A stretch of DNA of 64,000 nt, from NCBI RefSeq assembly GCF_019236475.1, contig NZ_JAFAIX010000004.1, positions 682,001 to 746,000 on the forward strand. The letters run 5' to 3'. The first letter of the stretch is position 1; every line of letters starts with the position of its first letter. The translations under genes were made by a program, and so were the position numbers. A model generated the notes under the pieces. The model was not told the DNA's origin. It searched no databases and worked only from the letters and a program-made list of their open reading frames with translations. Source of the stretch: Chitinophaga sp. Lineage in GTDB: Bacteria > Bacteroidota > Bacteroidia > Chitinophagales > Chitinophagaceae. Shown one piece after another: positions 29,715 to 38,184 of this stretch.

Positions 29715-30959
29715 ATGAGTGAAAAGTCCGCATCACATACGGATTTGCTCCCTCACCTTTTCAGGCTGGAGTATACCAAAATGACGGCAGTATTGTGTCG
29801 TCATTTTGGCTTGCAGCATATTGAAATCGCTGAAGATATTGCCAGCGAAACATTTCTGAAAGCAATGGAATCCTGGGGCGTAAACGGCGTTCCGGAAAAC
29901 CCTGCTGCGTGGTTGTATGCCGTTGCGAAAAATAAAACGAAAGATTATCTCCGGCGGCAACAGTTGTTCGAGAACCAAGTAAAAGGTGCTCTTAAAACAC
30001 CTGCATCCCAGGATGCTCCGGAGGTACGATTTACCCCGGAGATTATCCAGGATAGCCAATTAGCCATGATCTTTGCCGTATGTAATCCCTGTAATCCGGC
30101 AGAAGCCCAGATTTGCCTGGCTTTACAAATCCTATGCGGATTTAGTATCACGGAAATGGCGGATGCGTTCTTGGCTAAAACAGAAACAATTAAGAAAAGA
30201 TTGCTTCGTGCCAGAGAGAAGTTGCGCCAGGACCATTTCGAAATCGGAGAACTACAGGAGAGTGCCATCGCAGAACGATTACCGACCGTCCTCAGAACGA
30301 TATACTTGCTTTTTAATGAAGGCTATTTTTCTGCATCTGGTAGTCAGTTGATTCGAAAAGATCTTTGCGCGGAAGCATTGCGTCTTGCACACTTGCTCTC
30401 GGAAAATCCGTTGACCAATACAACGGAAGCCAATGCCCTTCTGGCTTTGATGTGCTATCAGAGCTCCCGATTGGAAGCAAGAGAAGATGAAGCAGGAGAA
30501 ACGATCCTCTTTGAGGAACAAGACCGAGATCTCTGGAGCCAAGAACTAATTGATAAGGGAAACCAATACCTCGTGAATGCTTGCGCTGGCAACGCCGTTT
30601 CCAAATATCACCTGGAGGCGGGCATCGCTTACTGGCATACGACACCAGTAGCAACAAAGAAATGGGAACATATTTTACAGTTGTATAATCAACTGATCCT
30701 CCTGGAATATTCTCCGATGATGGCGTTGAACCGGACATTTGCCTATGCACAGGTATATGGTCCTGAACGCGGTATTGCGGAAGCAGAAAAATTACAACTC
30801 ACTACACACAGCGCCTATCATGCGCTACTGGCCTACCTCTGGATAAGCATCGATCTCACTAAAGCAATCAGTTATTATCAGCAGGCAATTCAGCTTACCA
30901 AGTCTGCAACGGAAAAGAAAACTTTACAAAGAGAACTGGACAAATTATATACACCATAA
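29715..30959 (+). CDS. ECF42-type RNA polymerase sigma factor with C-terminal extension
   Basis: A 414-aa protein. The sigma-2 region (residues about 15-85: FRLEYTKMTAVLCRHFGLQ, AEDIASETFLKAMESW, NPAAWLYAVAKNKTKDYLRR) and sigma-4 region (about 125-185: LALQILCGFSITEMADAFL, KKRLLRAREKLRQ) are followed by a roughly 200-residue helical, TPR-like extension (DUF6596 type). ECF42 factors lack a classical anti-sigma factor, and the extension is required for their activity. The DGPF gene one base upstream supports the assignment. The signal is unknown. Confidence 0.9.
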   Translation: MSEKSASHTDLLPHLFRLEYTKMTAVLCRHFGLQHIEIAEDIASETFLKAMESWGVNGVPENPAAWLYAVAKNKTKDYLRRQQLFENQVKGALKTPASQDAPEVRFTPEIIQDSQLAMIFAVCNPCNPAEAQICLALQILCGFSITEMADAFLAKTETIKKRLLRAREKLRQDHFEIGELQESAIAERLPTVLRTIYLLFNEGYFSASGSQLIRKDLCAEALRLAHLLSENPLTNTTEANALLALMCYQSSRLEAREDEAGETILFEEQDRDLWSQELIDKGNQYLVNACAGNAVSKYHLEAGIAYWHTTPVATKKWEHILQLYNQLILLEYSPMMALNRTFAYAQVYGPERGIAEAEKLQLTTHSAYHALLAYLWISIDLTKAISYYQQAIQLTKSATEKKTLQRELDKLYTP

Positions 30960-30961
30960 AA

Positions 30962-30997
30962 AAAGCGCTCATCGTAGAGATGAACGCTTTCATTTTT
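30962..30997. terminator. Bidirectional terminator between the sigma factor and AsmA genes
   Basis: 12-bp arms (30962-30973 and 30979-30990, one C-A mismatch) with loop GTAGA, preceded by an A-run and followed by a T-run. It fits termination of the convergent genes on both strands. Confidence 0.8.
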
Positions 30998-33900
30998 TAA
31001 TCTTCTTTATCAGGCGTTTCTTCTAAATCCTGATCTGTACCTCGTTTTAATTGTACGATAGGTTTACCCTGCGTGCCTGTTACATTGAAAGGAATCCCAA
31101 AAATTCCGAAGGGAGGGAGTCCCAATCGACCTTTCATATTTAATCGACCATCCATACTTACTTGTCCTTCAAAGCGAGGACGGAAGCCGGCTATACGTAA
31201 TTTGGTTCTTTCTATGGTAATGATATTATTGCTGATGGTGGTCTTGATGTCCACCTTAGAGAGATCTGGATCTTTGACTTCAGATTTGCCGGTAGACTGG
31301 CTCACCGCATTCAACATTTTGAAGCCTTTCAGTTTTATTTTCTTGACAGACAGTATGCCACCGCCTTTCAACGAAGGATAAATCGGGTTCATATTGCCAT
31401 CCAGTTTACCGCTGAGGCGATAATCCAATCCTACAATGCCGCTGGCACTTCCCGCGGAACTGGCCATATCACGGAAGATTTTTATTTCATTATAAGCCCT
31501 TTTGATATCAAATTCATTGGCAGTGATATGATAGTCGAATGCTGCTCGTTGTGGTTGGATACAAGTGTACGTGGCATCCATTTCTACCGGTGCGCCGATA
31601 ATTTTAAAACCTGTTTTATGGAGGGCCACCTTACCACTGTCTAGTACTAGTTGTCCGTGGAAGCTATCGATGTTCATGCCTTTGAACTGTATTTTGGCAG
31701 CGGCAGCATTGAGGGTGAGGGCCAGATTAGTAGGTAACATAATGACACCTGAAGTCGCTGTGGTAGCTTTAGGTGCGGCAGCGGTGGTACTGCTGGCATT
31801 GGTCATCAGTTCATCCGCGAGTAGGTAATTGCTTTTAAAATCGAAGGTACCGTGTAGTATTTGATTTTTTTCGGTGAGATAGCCGATCACGTTACTTAAG
31901 AAGCCATTCATGGTAATTTTTGATTTCCCATAGGTGGCTACGAAGGTATCGAACCACATCTTGTCTTGATCGAAGCGGAAGGTACCATTGTTGATATAAA
32001 AAGGCAGGGGGAACAGATCAGTATTGAGCGCGATGTCTTTGACGATCATGGTGCCCCGGTTGTTTAATTTGTTGTAACGGCCTGCAGTAGCATCCGCCTG
32101 GGTACCGCTGAGGGCCAGGTTGGTTTTGATGAAACCTTTCAGGTCATAGCCTTGGATGGCAAATACCTTGTAAATAGCACCCAGGTTGATGGTACCATTG
32201 GAGGTAACATTATACTGGATATTATCGAAGTTGTTCAGGTCGGCTTTGAGCACAAAGGGCTGACCTTCGAACTCAAAGGCAACAGGCTTCAGGTCTACGT
32301 TCATAGAACGCATAGTACCTGTTGTATTGGTAACGGTAGCGTCTATATTAATTTTCTGAATAGGATGAGGGTAGTATTTCGTTTGGACGGTACCATCGGC
32401 CATGGACAATTTCGCGGTGGTAACTGGGAATAAGCGTTTCGCAGGAATATAACTGCCTTTGGTCGTGATATCCATATGCAGCGCGCCGGTTACATCCAGG
32501 CTATCCATGGGATAGAACTGTTTAAGATCGCCCAGTTGCAGGATAGAGGCCAGTTGCGCGTCTATGACAGGGGCCTGGGCATTGGTAAATCTAAAGTAGC
32601 CTTTGATATAGTTACTCAGCAGATTGGCATTGATATTATCAATATTGAAATGCGTATGTGCGTAATTGTTATCCGGACAATTGGCTGCCACTTGGAAGCT
32701 GATATTTTTAAGTCCTTCTGGGAGCCCTGCGAGTTTAAAGAAGCCATCTTTAAAATTGGCTTGTAAATTAAAAGCAGGAATGCTACTAATAACGGTATCT
32801 GGATGATGATCTTTGCCCCGGTTCACAATAGTGGTGGCATAAGGCCCATCTGCCAGGAGATGCGCTTGTAGTCGGCCTTTGAGATCGAAAGACTGCCAGC
32901 CCATCGCTTTGCTCCATTTCTCCAGATCTATGTCTGTATTCATTTTTACATGGATATCTGGTGTTTTCAGGCCTTTGATTTTTATGATGGAGCTGAAATA
33001 GTCTTTATCTATGTTAAAGAAGATCGAGTCGACATTTACATATAAACTATCTGTATTCAACTGCGCTAGTTTCGACTGGAAATTAAGGAACAGGTTTTTA
33101 ATGGGCGCTGGTGCTTTGGGGTTACTGATAACGCCATCCCGTACCTGCATATTAAAAGTCAGATCGGGCATGGTGTTGCTTTCAGCGATGTATTCTCCAA
33201 TCAGACTGGCATTCAGATCAGCAGTACCTTCCACGTTGGTATGTTGCATCCAGGTAAGGTATTCGGGCGGTAATGCGCCGAAGATCGCATGCAGACTCGA
33301 TTCCCGGGAGCTTAAACGGAAATCCATTTTATAACCGTTTTTCATAAAGGCAAAAGCACCTTTTAGTCTTACCGGTAGTTCATTTATCTTCAGATCATTT
33401 CTTTCAAAAACAAAATCCAGGGAATTGGTATTGATCTTTGTGATCAGTTCCCCATTCAGTTTCTTGGATAAGATATAGGAAGTATTGTTATATGTGAAAT
33501 CCAAGGAACCGATATTCACTTTAGAGTAGAGGTCGAAGATCGCTTTGCTGAGGTCTCCCTTACCCATATAATTCACTTCTTTGGCTTGTACGTACATGGG
33601 GAGCGACTGATCATCATAAATCAGGTGACAGTGCTCAATTTGTATCCTTTCAATTTTCATGGAAGCGCTGCCACTGTCAGATTTACTGGAAGTAGTAGCA
33701 GGAGCCGATTTATAGACGTTATAATTAGGATGCCCGGCGGAATCCACCATGATATGGATTTTCCCTTTGGTCAGGTAGATTTCATCGATGGTGATGGCAT
33801 CAGAGAAAACGCTTTTGAGGTTTACCCCCAATGCGATCTCATTTGCAGCTACGAGTGTATCCTGTTGGAAAGGCGCCCCACCTTTAAGACTGAAATCGTA

Positions 33901-34125
33901 TAGTGTCAGCGTTAGAGAAGGAAAGTGATTAAAGAAAGATAATCTTGCTTTCGAAAAATTCAATTCTCCAGTGATACTGTTATTGGCCCAGGTCTTGATT
34001 TTGTTGGCCACTGCACCCGGAAATAAGATAGGGAGCAGAAACAACAACGCAATAATCGCAGCCAATGATATTGAGGTAATTTTTAATGTTTTTAATGCAG
34101 CTTTTTTAATGAAGGCATTACGCAT
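30997..34125 (-). CDS. AsmA-like family protein
   Basis: A 1042-aa protein. A single N-terminal membrane anchor (about residues 15-38, SLAAIIALLFLLPILFPG) is followed by a very long beta-rich region with the AsmA hallmarks: the early segment ANNSITGELNFSKARLSFF with LTLYDFSLKGG, and a conserved C-terminal region (GRLNMKGRLGLPPFGIFGI, FNVTGTQGKP). AsmA-like proteins are bridge-shaped proteins anchored in the inner membrane and implicated in lipid transport and outer-membrane homeostasis. It stands alone on the minus strand between two convergent or divergent neighbours. Confidence 0.87.
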   Translation of the reverse strand: MRNAFIKKAALKTLKITSISLAAIIALLFLLPILFPGAVANKIKTWANNSITGELNFSKARLSFFNHFPSLTLTLYDFSLKGGAPFQQDTLVAANEIALGVNLKSVFSDAITIDEIYLTKGKIHIMVDSAGHPNYNVYKSAPATTSSKSDSGSASMKIERIQIEHCHLIYDDQSLPMYVQAKEVNYMGKGDLSKAIFDLYSKVNIGSLDFTYNNTSYILSKKLNGELITKINTNSLDFVFERNDLKINELPVRLKGAFAFMKNGYKMDFRLSSRESSLHAIFGALPPEYLTWMQHTNVEGTADLNASLIGEYIAESNTMPDLTFNMQVRDGVISNPKAPAPIKNLFLNFQSKLAQLNTDSLYVNVDSIFFNIDKDYFSSIIKIKGLKTPDIHVKMNTDIDLEKWSKAMGWQSFDLKGRLQAHLLADGPYATTIVNRGKDHHPDTVISSIPAFNLQANFKDGFFKLAGLPEGLKNISFQVAANCPDNNYAHTHFNIDNINANLLSNYIKGYFRFTNAQAPVIDAQLASILQLGDLKQFYPMDSLDVTGALHMDITTKGSYIPAKRLFPVTTAKLSMADGTVQTKYYPHPIQKINIDATVTNTTGTMRSMNVDLKPVAFEFEGQPFVLKADLNNFDNIQYNVTSNGTINLGAIYKVFAIQGYDLKGFIKTNLALSGTQADATAGRYNKLNNRGTMIVKDIALNTDLFPLPFYINNGTFRFDQDKMWFDTFVATYGKSKITMNGFLSNVIGYLTEKNQILHGTFDFKSNYLLADELMTNASSTTAAAPKATTATSGVIMLPTNLALTLNAAAAKIQFKGMNIDSFHGQLVLDSGKVALHKTGFKIIGAPVEMDATYTCIQPQRAAFDYHITANEFDIKRAYNEIKIFRDMASSAGSASGIVGLDYRLSGKLDGNMNPIYPSLKGGGILSVKKIKLKGFKMLNAVSQSTGKSEVKDPDLSKVDIKTTISNNIITIERTKLRIAGFRPRFEGQVSMDGRLNMKGRLGLPPFGIFGIPFNVTGTQGKPIVQLKRGTDQDLEETPDKED

Positions 34126-34379
34126 AGCAATCCGGGTATATATTAAATCGATGCTGGCATATGCCCTATAGAAGAGTGTTTCAAATGCCTGGCAATTTTA
34201 TTATGGTTACGGTGCGAAGGTAATCCTTTTTTAAGATTGCCCCTTTATTAACTGCGGAAATAAGCATTAATGTTGTGTGTGATATGGTTAGAGAGACACT
34301 AGTCTGGTGGTCCAATGAATGGCTTATTAATCGTGGTATTTGACCGTTCGGGAAATAATTTCTAATGTTCTTTTAATCC

Positions 34380-34407
34380 TTGTACAATGGCGTTTGTACT
34401 ACCTTTG
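34380..34407 (+). promoter_or_regulatory. Bacteroidota promoter for the 567-aa outer-membrane protein
   Basis: A TTG at 34380 and TACCTTTG at 34400-34407 (matches TAnnTTTG) are separated by 17 bp and lie 20 bp before the ATG. The rest of the 302-bp divergent gap (34126-34427) shows no other feature. Confidence 0.6.
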
Positions 34408-34427
34408 GAGGCCCATCACCAAAGTGA

Positions 34428-36131
34428 ATGTCTATGCAAAACCTCCGTAGGGTAATTTTCCTTCCAGTTTTTTTATTGTTTTTTATGACCGTCAGTGCCC
34501 AGACGGACTATATTAATTTGGGAAACAAGCAGTATCAGTTATTGGATCGGTTGGACATCCGTACCAAAAATGATACATTGCTTGGGTTCACCGATGTGAA
34601 GACTTACAGTCGCAAGAAGATGACGGAGCGGGTATTATGGATAGATTCCATGGATAGGCAAGGGTTATTGCCTTTTACATTAACGAAGGTAGATAAATAC
34701 AATATCCGTAGTATGCTATCCGACAACTGGGAATGGGCGCCGGGTTACGAAGGGAGGACCACTAAAAAGCCATTGTGGGGTGTATTTTATCGGCAGCCGG
34801 GGGCTTTGTATGCAGTAAATGTTCCTGATTTCAAATTAGTGATTAACCCGGTATTGAACCTCCAATATGGTCATGCCAATGATGGTACGGGGAGTATATT
34901 CGTAAATACTCGTGGGATTACACTCCGCGGTAATATCGCCAATAAGGTAGGATTTTATACAGTGCTCACAGATAACCAGGAGCGAGATCCACTGTACGTT
35001 AGGGATTTCGTGACCAAGCATGATGCCGTACCTGGAGCCGGATTTTATAAAAACTATAACCATAATGGGTATGACTATTTTGACGCGAGGGGAGGTGTCT
35101 CCTTTAACGCTGCTAAATATTTCGATATTCAGTTTGCATACGACAAATTGTTTATCGGTAATGGGTTTCGTAGTTTATTCCTGAGTGATTTCAGTAGTAA
35201 TTTCCTTTATCTGCGCATTAGCACACGGATTTGGAAATTTGATTATGAAAACATTTTCTCGCAGACAATTGGACCTTTTCCTCCGTTTGCACAGGATGGT
35301 AAGCGAGACATGCGTCCGAAGAACTATATGATGATCCATCATTTGTCGTTACAGGCTACGCACTGGTTGAACTTGGGTTTCTATGAAAATATCATGGAAG
35401 ATGGGAAGAATGGTTTGCAATTGGCTTACCTGAACCCAGTTATATTCTATCGTTCTGTGGAACAGCAGTTGGGAGCGGCAGGGAAGGCCAATATTGGATT
35501 TGAAGTGAAAGCCAATGTGGCCAGATCAGTGCAGTTATATGGTCAATTGCTGATCAATGAATTTGTCACTAAGGAAGTATTGCATTATAGTCGCGGTAAC
35601 ATCGCTAACAAGCAGGGGTTACAACTCGGAGTGAAATACATAGATGCTTTGAACATAAAGAATCTGGACCTACAGGCAGAAGCTAATTTCGTACGTCCGT
35701 TTACGTATACCAACTACGATAGCATTACTAATTTTAACCATTACAATCAGCCACTGGCTCATCCGCTGGGCGCCAATTTCAGGGAATTTATCGGGGTGGC
35801 CCGCTACCAGCCGTTACCAAAGCTCTACCTGACGGCCAAACTGATGCATCATTTGCAGGGACTGGATTCTGCTGGTGTAAACATGGGTAGTGATATTTCC
35901 AGGAGTTATAACACGCGGCCACGGGATTATGGCTTCTATATCGGAACAGGCACTCCAGTGAACAGTACGATGGCTTCCCTGGCGGTTTCTTGGGAATTAT
36001 TTGAGAACTTGTTCTTGGACTGGAATACCACTTATCGTACCTACAATGTCAAAGATCAGCCTAAGAGTAATACTTTCTATTACACCTTCGGCATCAGGAT
36101 GAACATACAACCGAGGGAGTTTAATTTTTAA
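34428..36131 (+). CDS. Putative outer-membrane beta-barrel protein (Wzi/RemB-like)
   Basis: A 567-aa protein with a signal peptide (FLPVFLLFFMTVSAQ). Most of the rest is amphipathic beta strands rich in aromatic residues, typical of a large outer-membrane barrel (FYTVLTDNQERDPLYVRDF, FDIQFAYDKLFIGNGFRS, YYTFGIRMNIQP near the end). The GNGFRSLFLSD and NPVIFYRSVEQQ motifs recall the capsule-assembly Wzi family and the gliding-related RemB proteins of Bacteroidota, but I cannot confirm this without a profile search. The start could be either of two close Met codons (34428, 34434). Confidence 0.6.
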   Translation: MSMQNLRRVIFLPVFLLFFMTVSAQTDYINLGNKQYQLLDRLDIRTKNDTLLGFTDVKTYSRKKMTERVLWIDSMDRQGLLPFTLTKVDKYNIRSMLSDNWEWAPGYEGRTTKKPLWGVFYRQPGALYAVNVPDFKLVINPVLNLQYGHANDGTGSIFVNTRGITLRGNIANKVGFYTVLTDNQERDPLYVRDFVTKHDAVPGAGFYKNYNHNGYDYFDARGGVSFNAAKYFDIQFAYDKLFIGNGFRSLFLSDFSSNFLYLRISTRIWKFDYENIFSQTIGPFPPFAQDGKRDMRPKNYMMIHHLSLQATHWLNLGFYENIMEDGKNGLQLAYLNPVIFYRSVEQQLGAAGKANIGFEVKANVARSVQLYGQLLINEFVTKEVLHYSRGNIANKQGLQLGVKYIDALNIKNLDLQAEANFVRPFTYTNYDSITNFNHYNQPLAHPLGANFREFIGVARYQPLPKLYLTAKLMHHLQGLDSAGVNMGSDISRSYNTRPRDYGFYIGTGTPVNSTMASLAVSWELFENLFLDWNTTYRTYNVKDQPKSNTFYYTFGIRMNIQPREFNF

Positions 36132-36202
36132 TATTTGTACTACGTGCGACGCAGAAAAAATGACTTTTTCGTATAGCCGTCAAAAAATATTTTTGAAAAC
36201 TC

Positions 36203-36234
36203 TTTGAAAATCAATTCTTTTTTCTCTATCTTTG
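36203..36234 (+). promoter_or_regulatory. Promoter of tRNA-Lys
   Basis: TTTG at 36203-36206 and TATCTTTG at 36227-36234, 20 bp apart, match the Bacteroidota -33/-7 consensus. The -7 box ends 18 bp before the tRNA. Confidence 0.7.
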
Positions 36235-36252
36235 CGCTCCCTTCAAGGGAAT

Positions 36253-36325
36253 GATTCCGTAGCTCAGTTGGTAGAGCAATACACTTTTAATGTATGGGCC
36301 CTGGGTTCGAGTCCCAGCGGGATCA
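36253..36325 (+). tRNA. tRNA-Lys (anticodon UUU)
   Basis: A full cloverleaf. The acceptor stem GATTCCG/CGGGATC has one G-T pair. The D arm is GCTCAGTTGGTAGAGC, the anticodon arm ATACA-CTTTTAA-TGTAT (anticodon TTT), and the T arm CTGGG-TTCGAGT-CCCAG, with discriminator A. CCA is not encoded. It has a good promoter upstream and a strong terminator downstream. Decayed copies of parts of this gene recur at 37570, 46969, 47113, 48403, 48585, 60329 and 62799, which marks it as the likely integration target for the accessory modules to its right. Confidence 0.97.
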
Positions 36326-36336
36326 CCGGATAGTTG

Positions 36337-36375
36337 AAAATCCGTCTCTACTCAGTAGAGACGGATTTTTTGTTT
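36337..36375 (+). terminator. Terminator of tRNA-Lys
   Basis: A long inverted repeat (arm AAAATCCGTCTCTACT from 36337, mirrored through 36369) is followed by a T-run. It lies 11 bp after the tRNA. Confidence 0.85.
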
Positions 36376-36425
36376 TACCACTGGCAGTGCTTCTGCTATA
36401 CAACGGCGGATTTTTTTACCATCTG

Positions 36426-36815
36426 CTACACTGCTACGTTCTGCAATGAGCCATTACCAGCAATGGCCTCTTTTATCCTTTTCCGTTGTTGAATACCAAA
36501 AGTAAGCAGCGCATCATAAACTGCCTGTGCCTCCAGTGCAAATGGAGTTAATGAATATGAAACTGTAATCGGCTTAGTATTATTAACGGTTCTGGTGATG
36601 AGGAGATTCTGTTCAAGTTCCAGTAATTCCTTCGTCAGTACCTTGGGAGAAATACCCACCACTACTTCCTGCAAATCCTTGAACCTTTTATCTCCGAATT
36701 CCAATTGCTGAAGAATGCAGATCTTCCATTTACCACTTAATAACTCAATCGCATCTCTTAATGCCAGCCTTGCTTCTTTGCAAAGCATTTCGTTCCCAAA
36801 TTGAATTGATATCAT
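36426..36815 (-). CDS. HxlR family transcriptional regulator
   Basis: A 129-aa protein from the ATG at 36815. The frame is open 23 codons further upstream, but a start there would run through the divergent promoter region. Family motifs: LLSGKWKICILQQLEFGDKR, FKDLQEVVVGISPKVLTKEL, SYSLTPFALEAQAVYDALL. HxlR regulators are dimeric winged-helix proteins that often control a divergent oxidoreductase gene. This one has a conserved early Cys (NEMLCKEA), the redox or electrophile-sensing position in relatives such as YodB. It is divergent from a RibD-like reductase gene, with a palindrome between them. Confidence 0.9.
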   Translation of the reverse strand: MISIQFGNEMLCKEARLALRDAIELLSGKWKICILQQLEFGDKRFKDLQEVVVGISPKVLTKELLELEQNLLITRTVNNTKPITVSYSLTPFALEAQAVYDALLTFGIQQRKRIKEAIAGNGSLQNVAV

Positions 36816-36828
36816 AGTAATGAAGTTT

Positions 36829-36846
36829 ACTTTCCTAAAGGTAAGT
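36829..36846. promoter_or_regulatory. Putative HxlR operator
   Basis: A near-perfect 18-bp palindrome (ACTTTCCTAAAGGTAAGT, one T-T mismatch per arm) lies 14 bp before the regulator start and 58 bp before the reductase start, in their shared 89-bp promoter region. Confidence 0.6.
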
Positions 36847-36904
36847 GATAATGAAGATAATATCCCCTCACTGTAGCTTTGCATCGAACAATAAAAATCG
36901 AATT

Positions 36905-37414
36905 ATGCAAATCACAATTGTAGCCAATATCTCCGCAAACGGAAAAGTATTATTAGCTGAAAATAAAAATCATCAGGCGCCAGCAGCAGCAGTTAGCAGT
37001 TTTATCGAAGTAGCCATGCAGGCAAGGAATATGGTACTTGGCAGAAAAACCTTCGAAGTGATCCAGCAACTTCCTGAAGAAATGAAAGGATTCCTGGAAG
37101 GAATTGAAGTAGTAATACTTTCCAATACCCTGCAAGATACAGCTACCTATAAAGGGGTAAAGACCGTCGAAGCAGCCATCAGTTACTTAAAGGAAAAAGG
37201 ATTCAAAAACATTGCAGTAGGCGGCGGTACCGAAACATACAATGCATTCCTGAATGAAGACCTGGTAACAGATATTTATTTCAACATCATTCCCATCATT
37301 ACCGGCAATGGCGGAGAACTGGGTACCAATTTTAATCTGGAATCAAAATTTAATCTGAAAGAACATAAGCTGCTAACAGATAACATTATACAGTTGCATC
37401 TGACTAAGGCGTGA
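36905..37414 (+). CDS. Dihydrofolate reductase family protein (RibD C-terminal-like)
   Basis: A 169-aa protein from the ATG at 36905; an upstream in-frame ATG at 36845 would extend through the operator and is unlikely. Motifs of the RibD_C/DHFR fold: ITIVANISANGKVLLAEN at the start, then RNMVLGRKTFEV and NIAVGGGTETYNAFLNEDLV (the NADPH-binding GGG loop). Such stand-alone proteins are NADPH-dependent reductases of mostly unknown substrate. Divergent from and probably repressed by the HxlR regulator. Confidence 0.88.
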   Translation: MQITIVANISANGKVLLAENKNHQAPAAAVSSFIEVAMQARNMVLGRKTFEVIQQLPEEMKGFLEGIEVVILSNTLQDTATYKGVKTVEAAISYLKEKGFKNIAVGGGTETYNAFLNEDLVTDIYFNIIPIITGNGGELGTNFNLESKFNLKEHKLLTDNIIQLHLTKA

Positions 37415-37468
37415 TGCACTGGTGTTAAAGTGTTATCACAAATGGGTAATCTTCGATCACTGGAAATA

Positions 37469-37508
37469 AAAAAGGCTTCAGAACGTATTCGTTTTGAAGC
37501 CTTTTTTT
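37469..37508 (+). terminator. Terminator after the reductase gene
   Basis: 18-bp arms (one G-T pair) with loop TATT, ending in a T-run. The core GGCTTCAGAAC and the downstream TTTGATTC are shared with the terminator at 48487-48522, and both are followed within 70 bp by a tRNA T-arm relic. Confidence 0.85.
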
Positions 37509-37569
37509 GATTCGATATCTGATCAACGAATTTTGGGGCTATTGCATTTTAATGATTTGTTAAGGATGT

Positions 37570-37593
37570 TGGGTTCGAGTACCAAAAGGATGA
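37570..37593 (+). repeat. tRNA-Lys 3'-end relic
   Basis: The first 11 bases, TGGGTTCGAGT, match the tRNA-Lys T arm exactly; over the 24 bases to the discriminator 19 match. A D-arm-like stretch, CGTAACTCAGTT (11 of 12 with the tRNA), follows at 37627-37638. It cannot fold as a tRNA. Confidence 0.6.
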
Positions 37594-37804
37594 ATCTCTT
37601 CTGACCGGCATTTTTATGGAACTTGTCGTAACTCAGTTCATTATGTCCCCATCAATTTGAAACCTTCAGAAAGTTCCTGGATTTTTATTCAAATAATTAT
37701 TTCAATAAAAGTAAAAATCTCCTTTCATATCGTCACCATTACAAGATTTTTTATCATGTTTCTAATGCGCAGTAAAAAGTTCCAAACAAATTTTTACGCA
37801 AAGA

Positions 37805-37835
37805 TTTGCGTTTTTGAAAAGCCTTTGTATATTTG
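37805..37835 (+). promoter_or_regulatory. Promoter of the sulfatase operon
   Basis: TTTG at 37805-37808, 19 bp, then TATATTTG at 37828-37835, a strong match to the Bacteroidota -33/-7 consensus. Transcription would begin near 37842, giving a 5' leader of about 340 nt before SusC. That leader contains small hairpins (CTTTGT/ACAAAG at 37899-37918; GTATTTCCGAAATAC at 38089-38103) and the Cys-rich leader ORF. Confidence 0.7.
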
Positions 37836-37993
37836 TCTATAGTTTTAGTAGACTAATAGAAATTTACCACCACCCACGCCGGTATCCTGGCAAAAAGTCT
37901 TTGTCCCACCACACAAAGCGAGCAAATAATTTATGCGTAAATGTTACTTCCCAGAAGTAGCCCAGACCACTATTTTTTTAAACATTTTCAACC

Positions 37994-38077
37994 ATGAATC
38001 AGCTATTGAACAACAATAGAAAGAGAGCACCGCATACTGGCAGTTTACTGTCTGTTGGCTGTTGTTGTTGCTGCTAA
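37994..38077 (+). CDS. 27-aa leader peptide ending in five cysteines
   Basis: ATG at 37994, stop TAA at 38075-38077. The peptide begins MNQLLNNNRKR and ends SVGCCCCC, followed directly by the stop; the Cys codons are TGT TGT TGT TGC TGC (38060-38074). It lies downstream of a good promoter and 107 bp before the SusC start. Poly-Cys short ORFs act as cysteine-responsive attenuators in mycobacteria. Here the downstream genes take up and cleave sulfate esters, so a ribosome slowed on Cys codons when cysteine is scarce could switch the operon on. No U-tailed terminator lies between leader and SusC, so control may be translational or Rho-dependent. The regulatory role is inferred. Confidence 0.7.
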   Translation: MNQLLNNNRKRAPHTGSLLSVGCCCCC

Positions 38078-38184
38078 ACACTTTCCAGGTATTTCCGAAA
38101 TACTGCATTCAGTTATTTAGATGACGGTTCATACTGTTGTTAGGACCTGTCTTGCCATATCTCTCCACTATCAATCAATTTTTT

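Noticed and set aside
37657..37842. 61-aa frame upstream of the sulfatase promoter
   Set aside because: Low-complexity Ile/Phe/Lys composition in A/T-rich DNA; it overlaps the promoter.
37842..38184. SAM or other known riboswitch in the sulfatase operon leader
   Set aside because: I could not match the conserved cores of SAM-I, SAM-II or other sulfur-related riboswitches; only small hairpins and the Cys leader ORF are evident.
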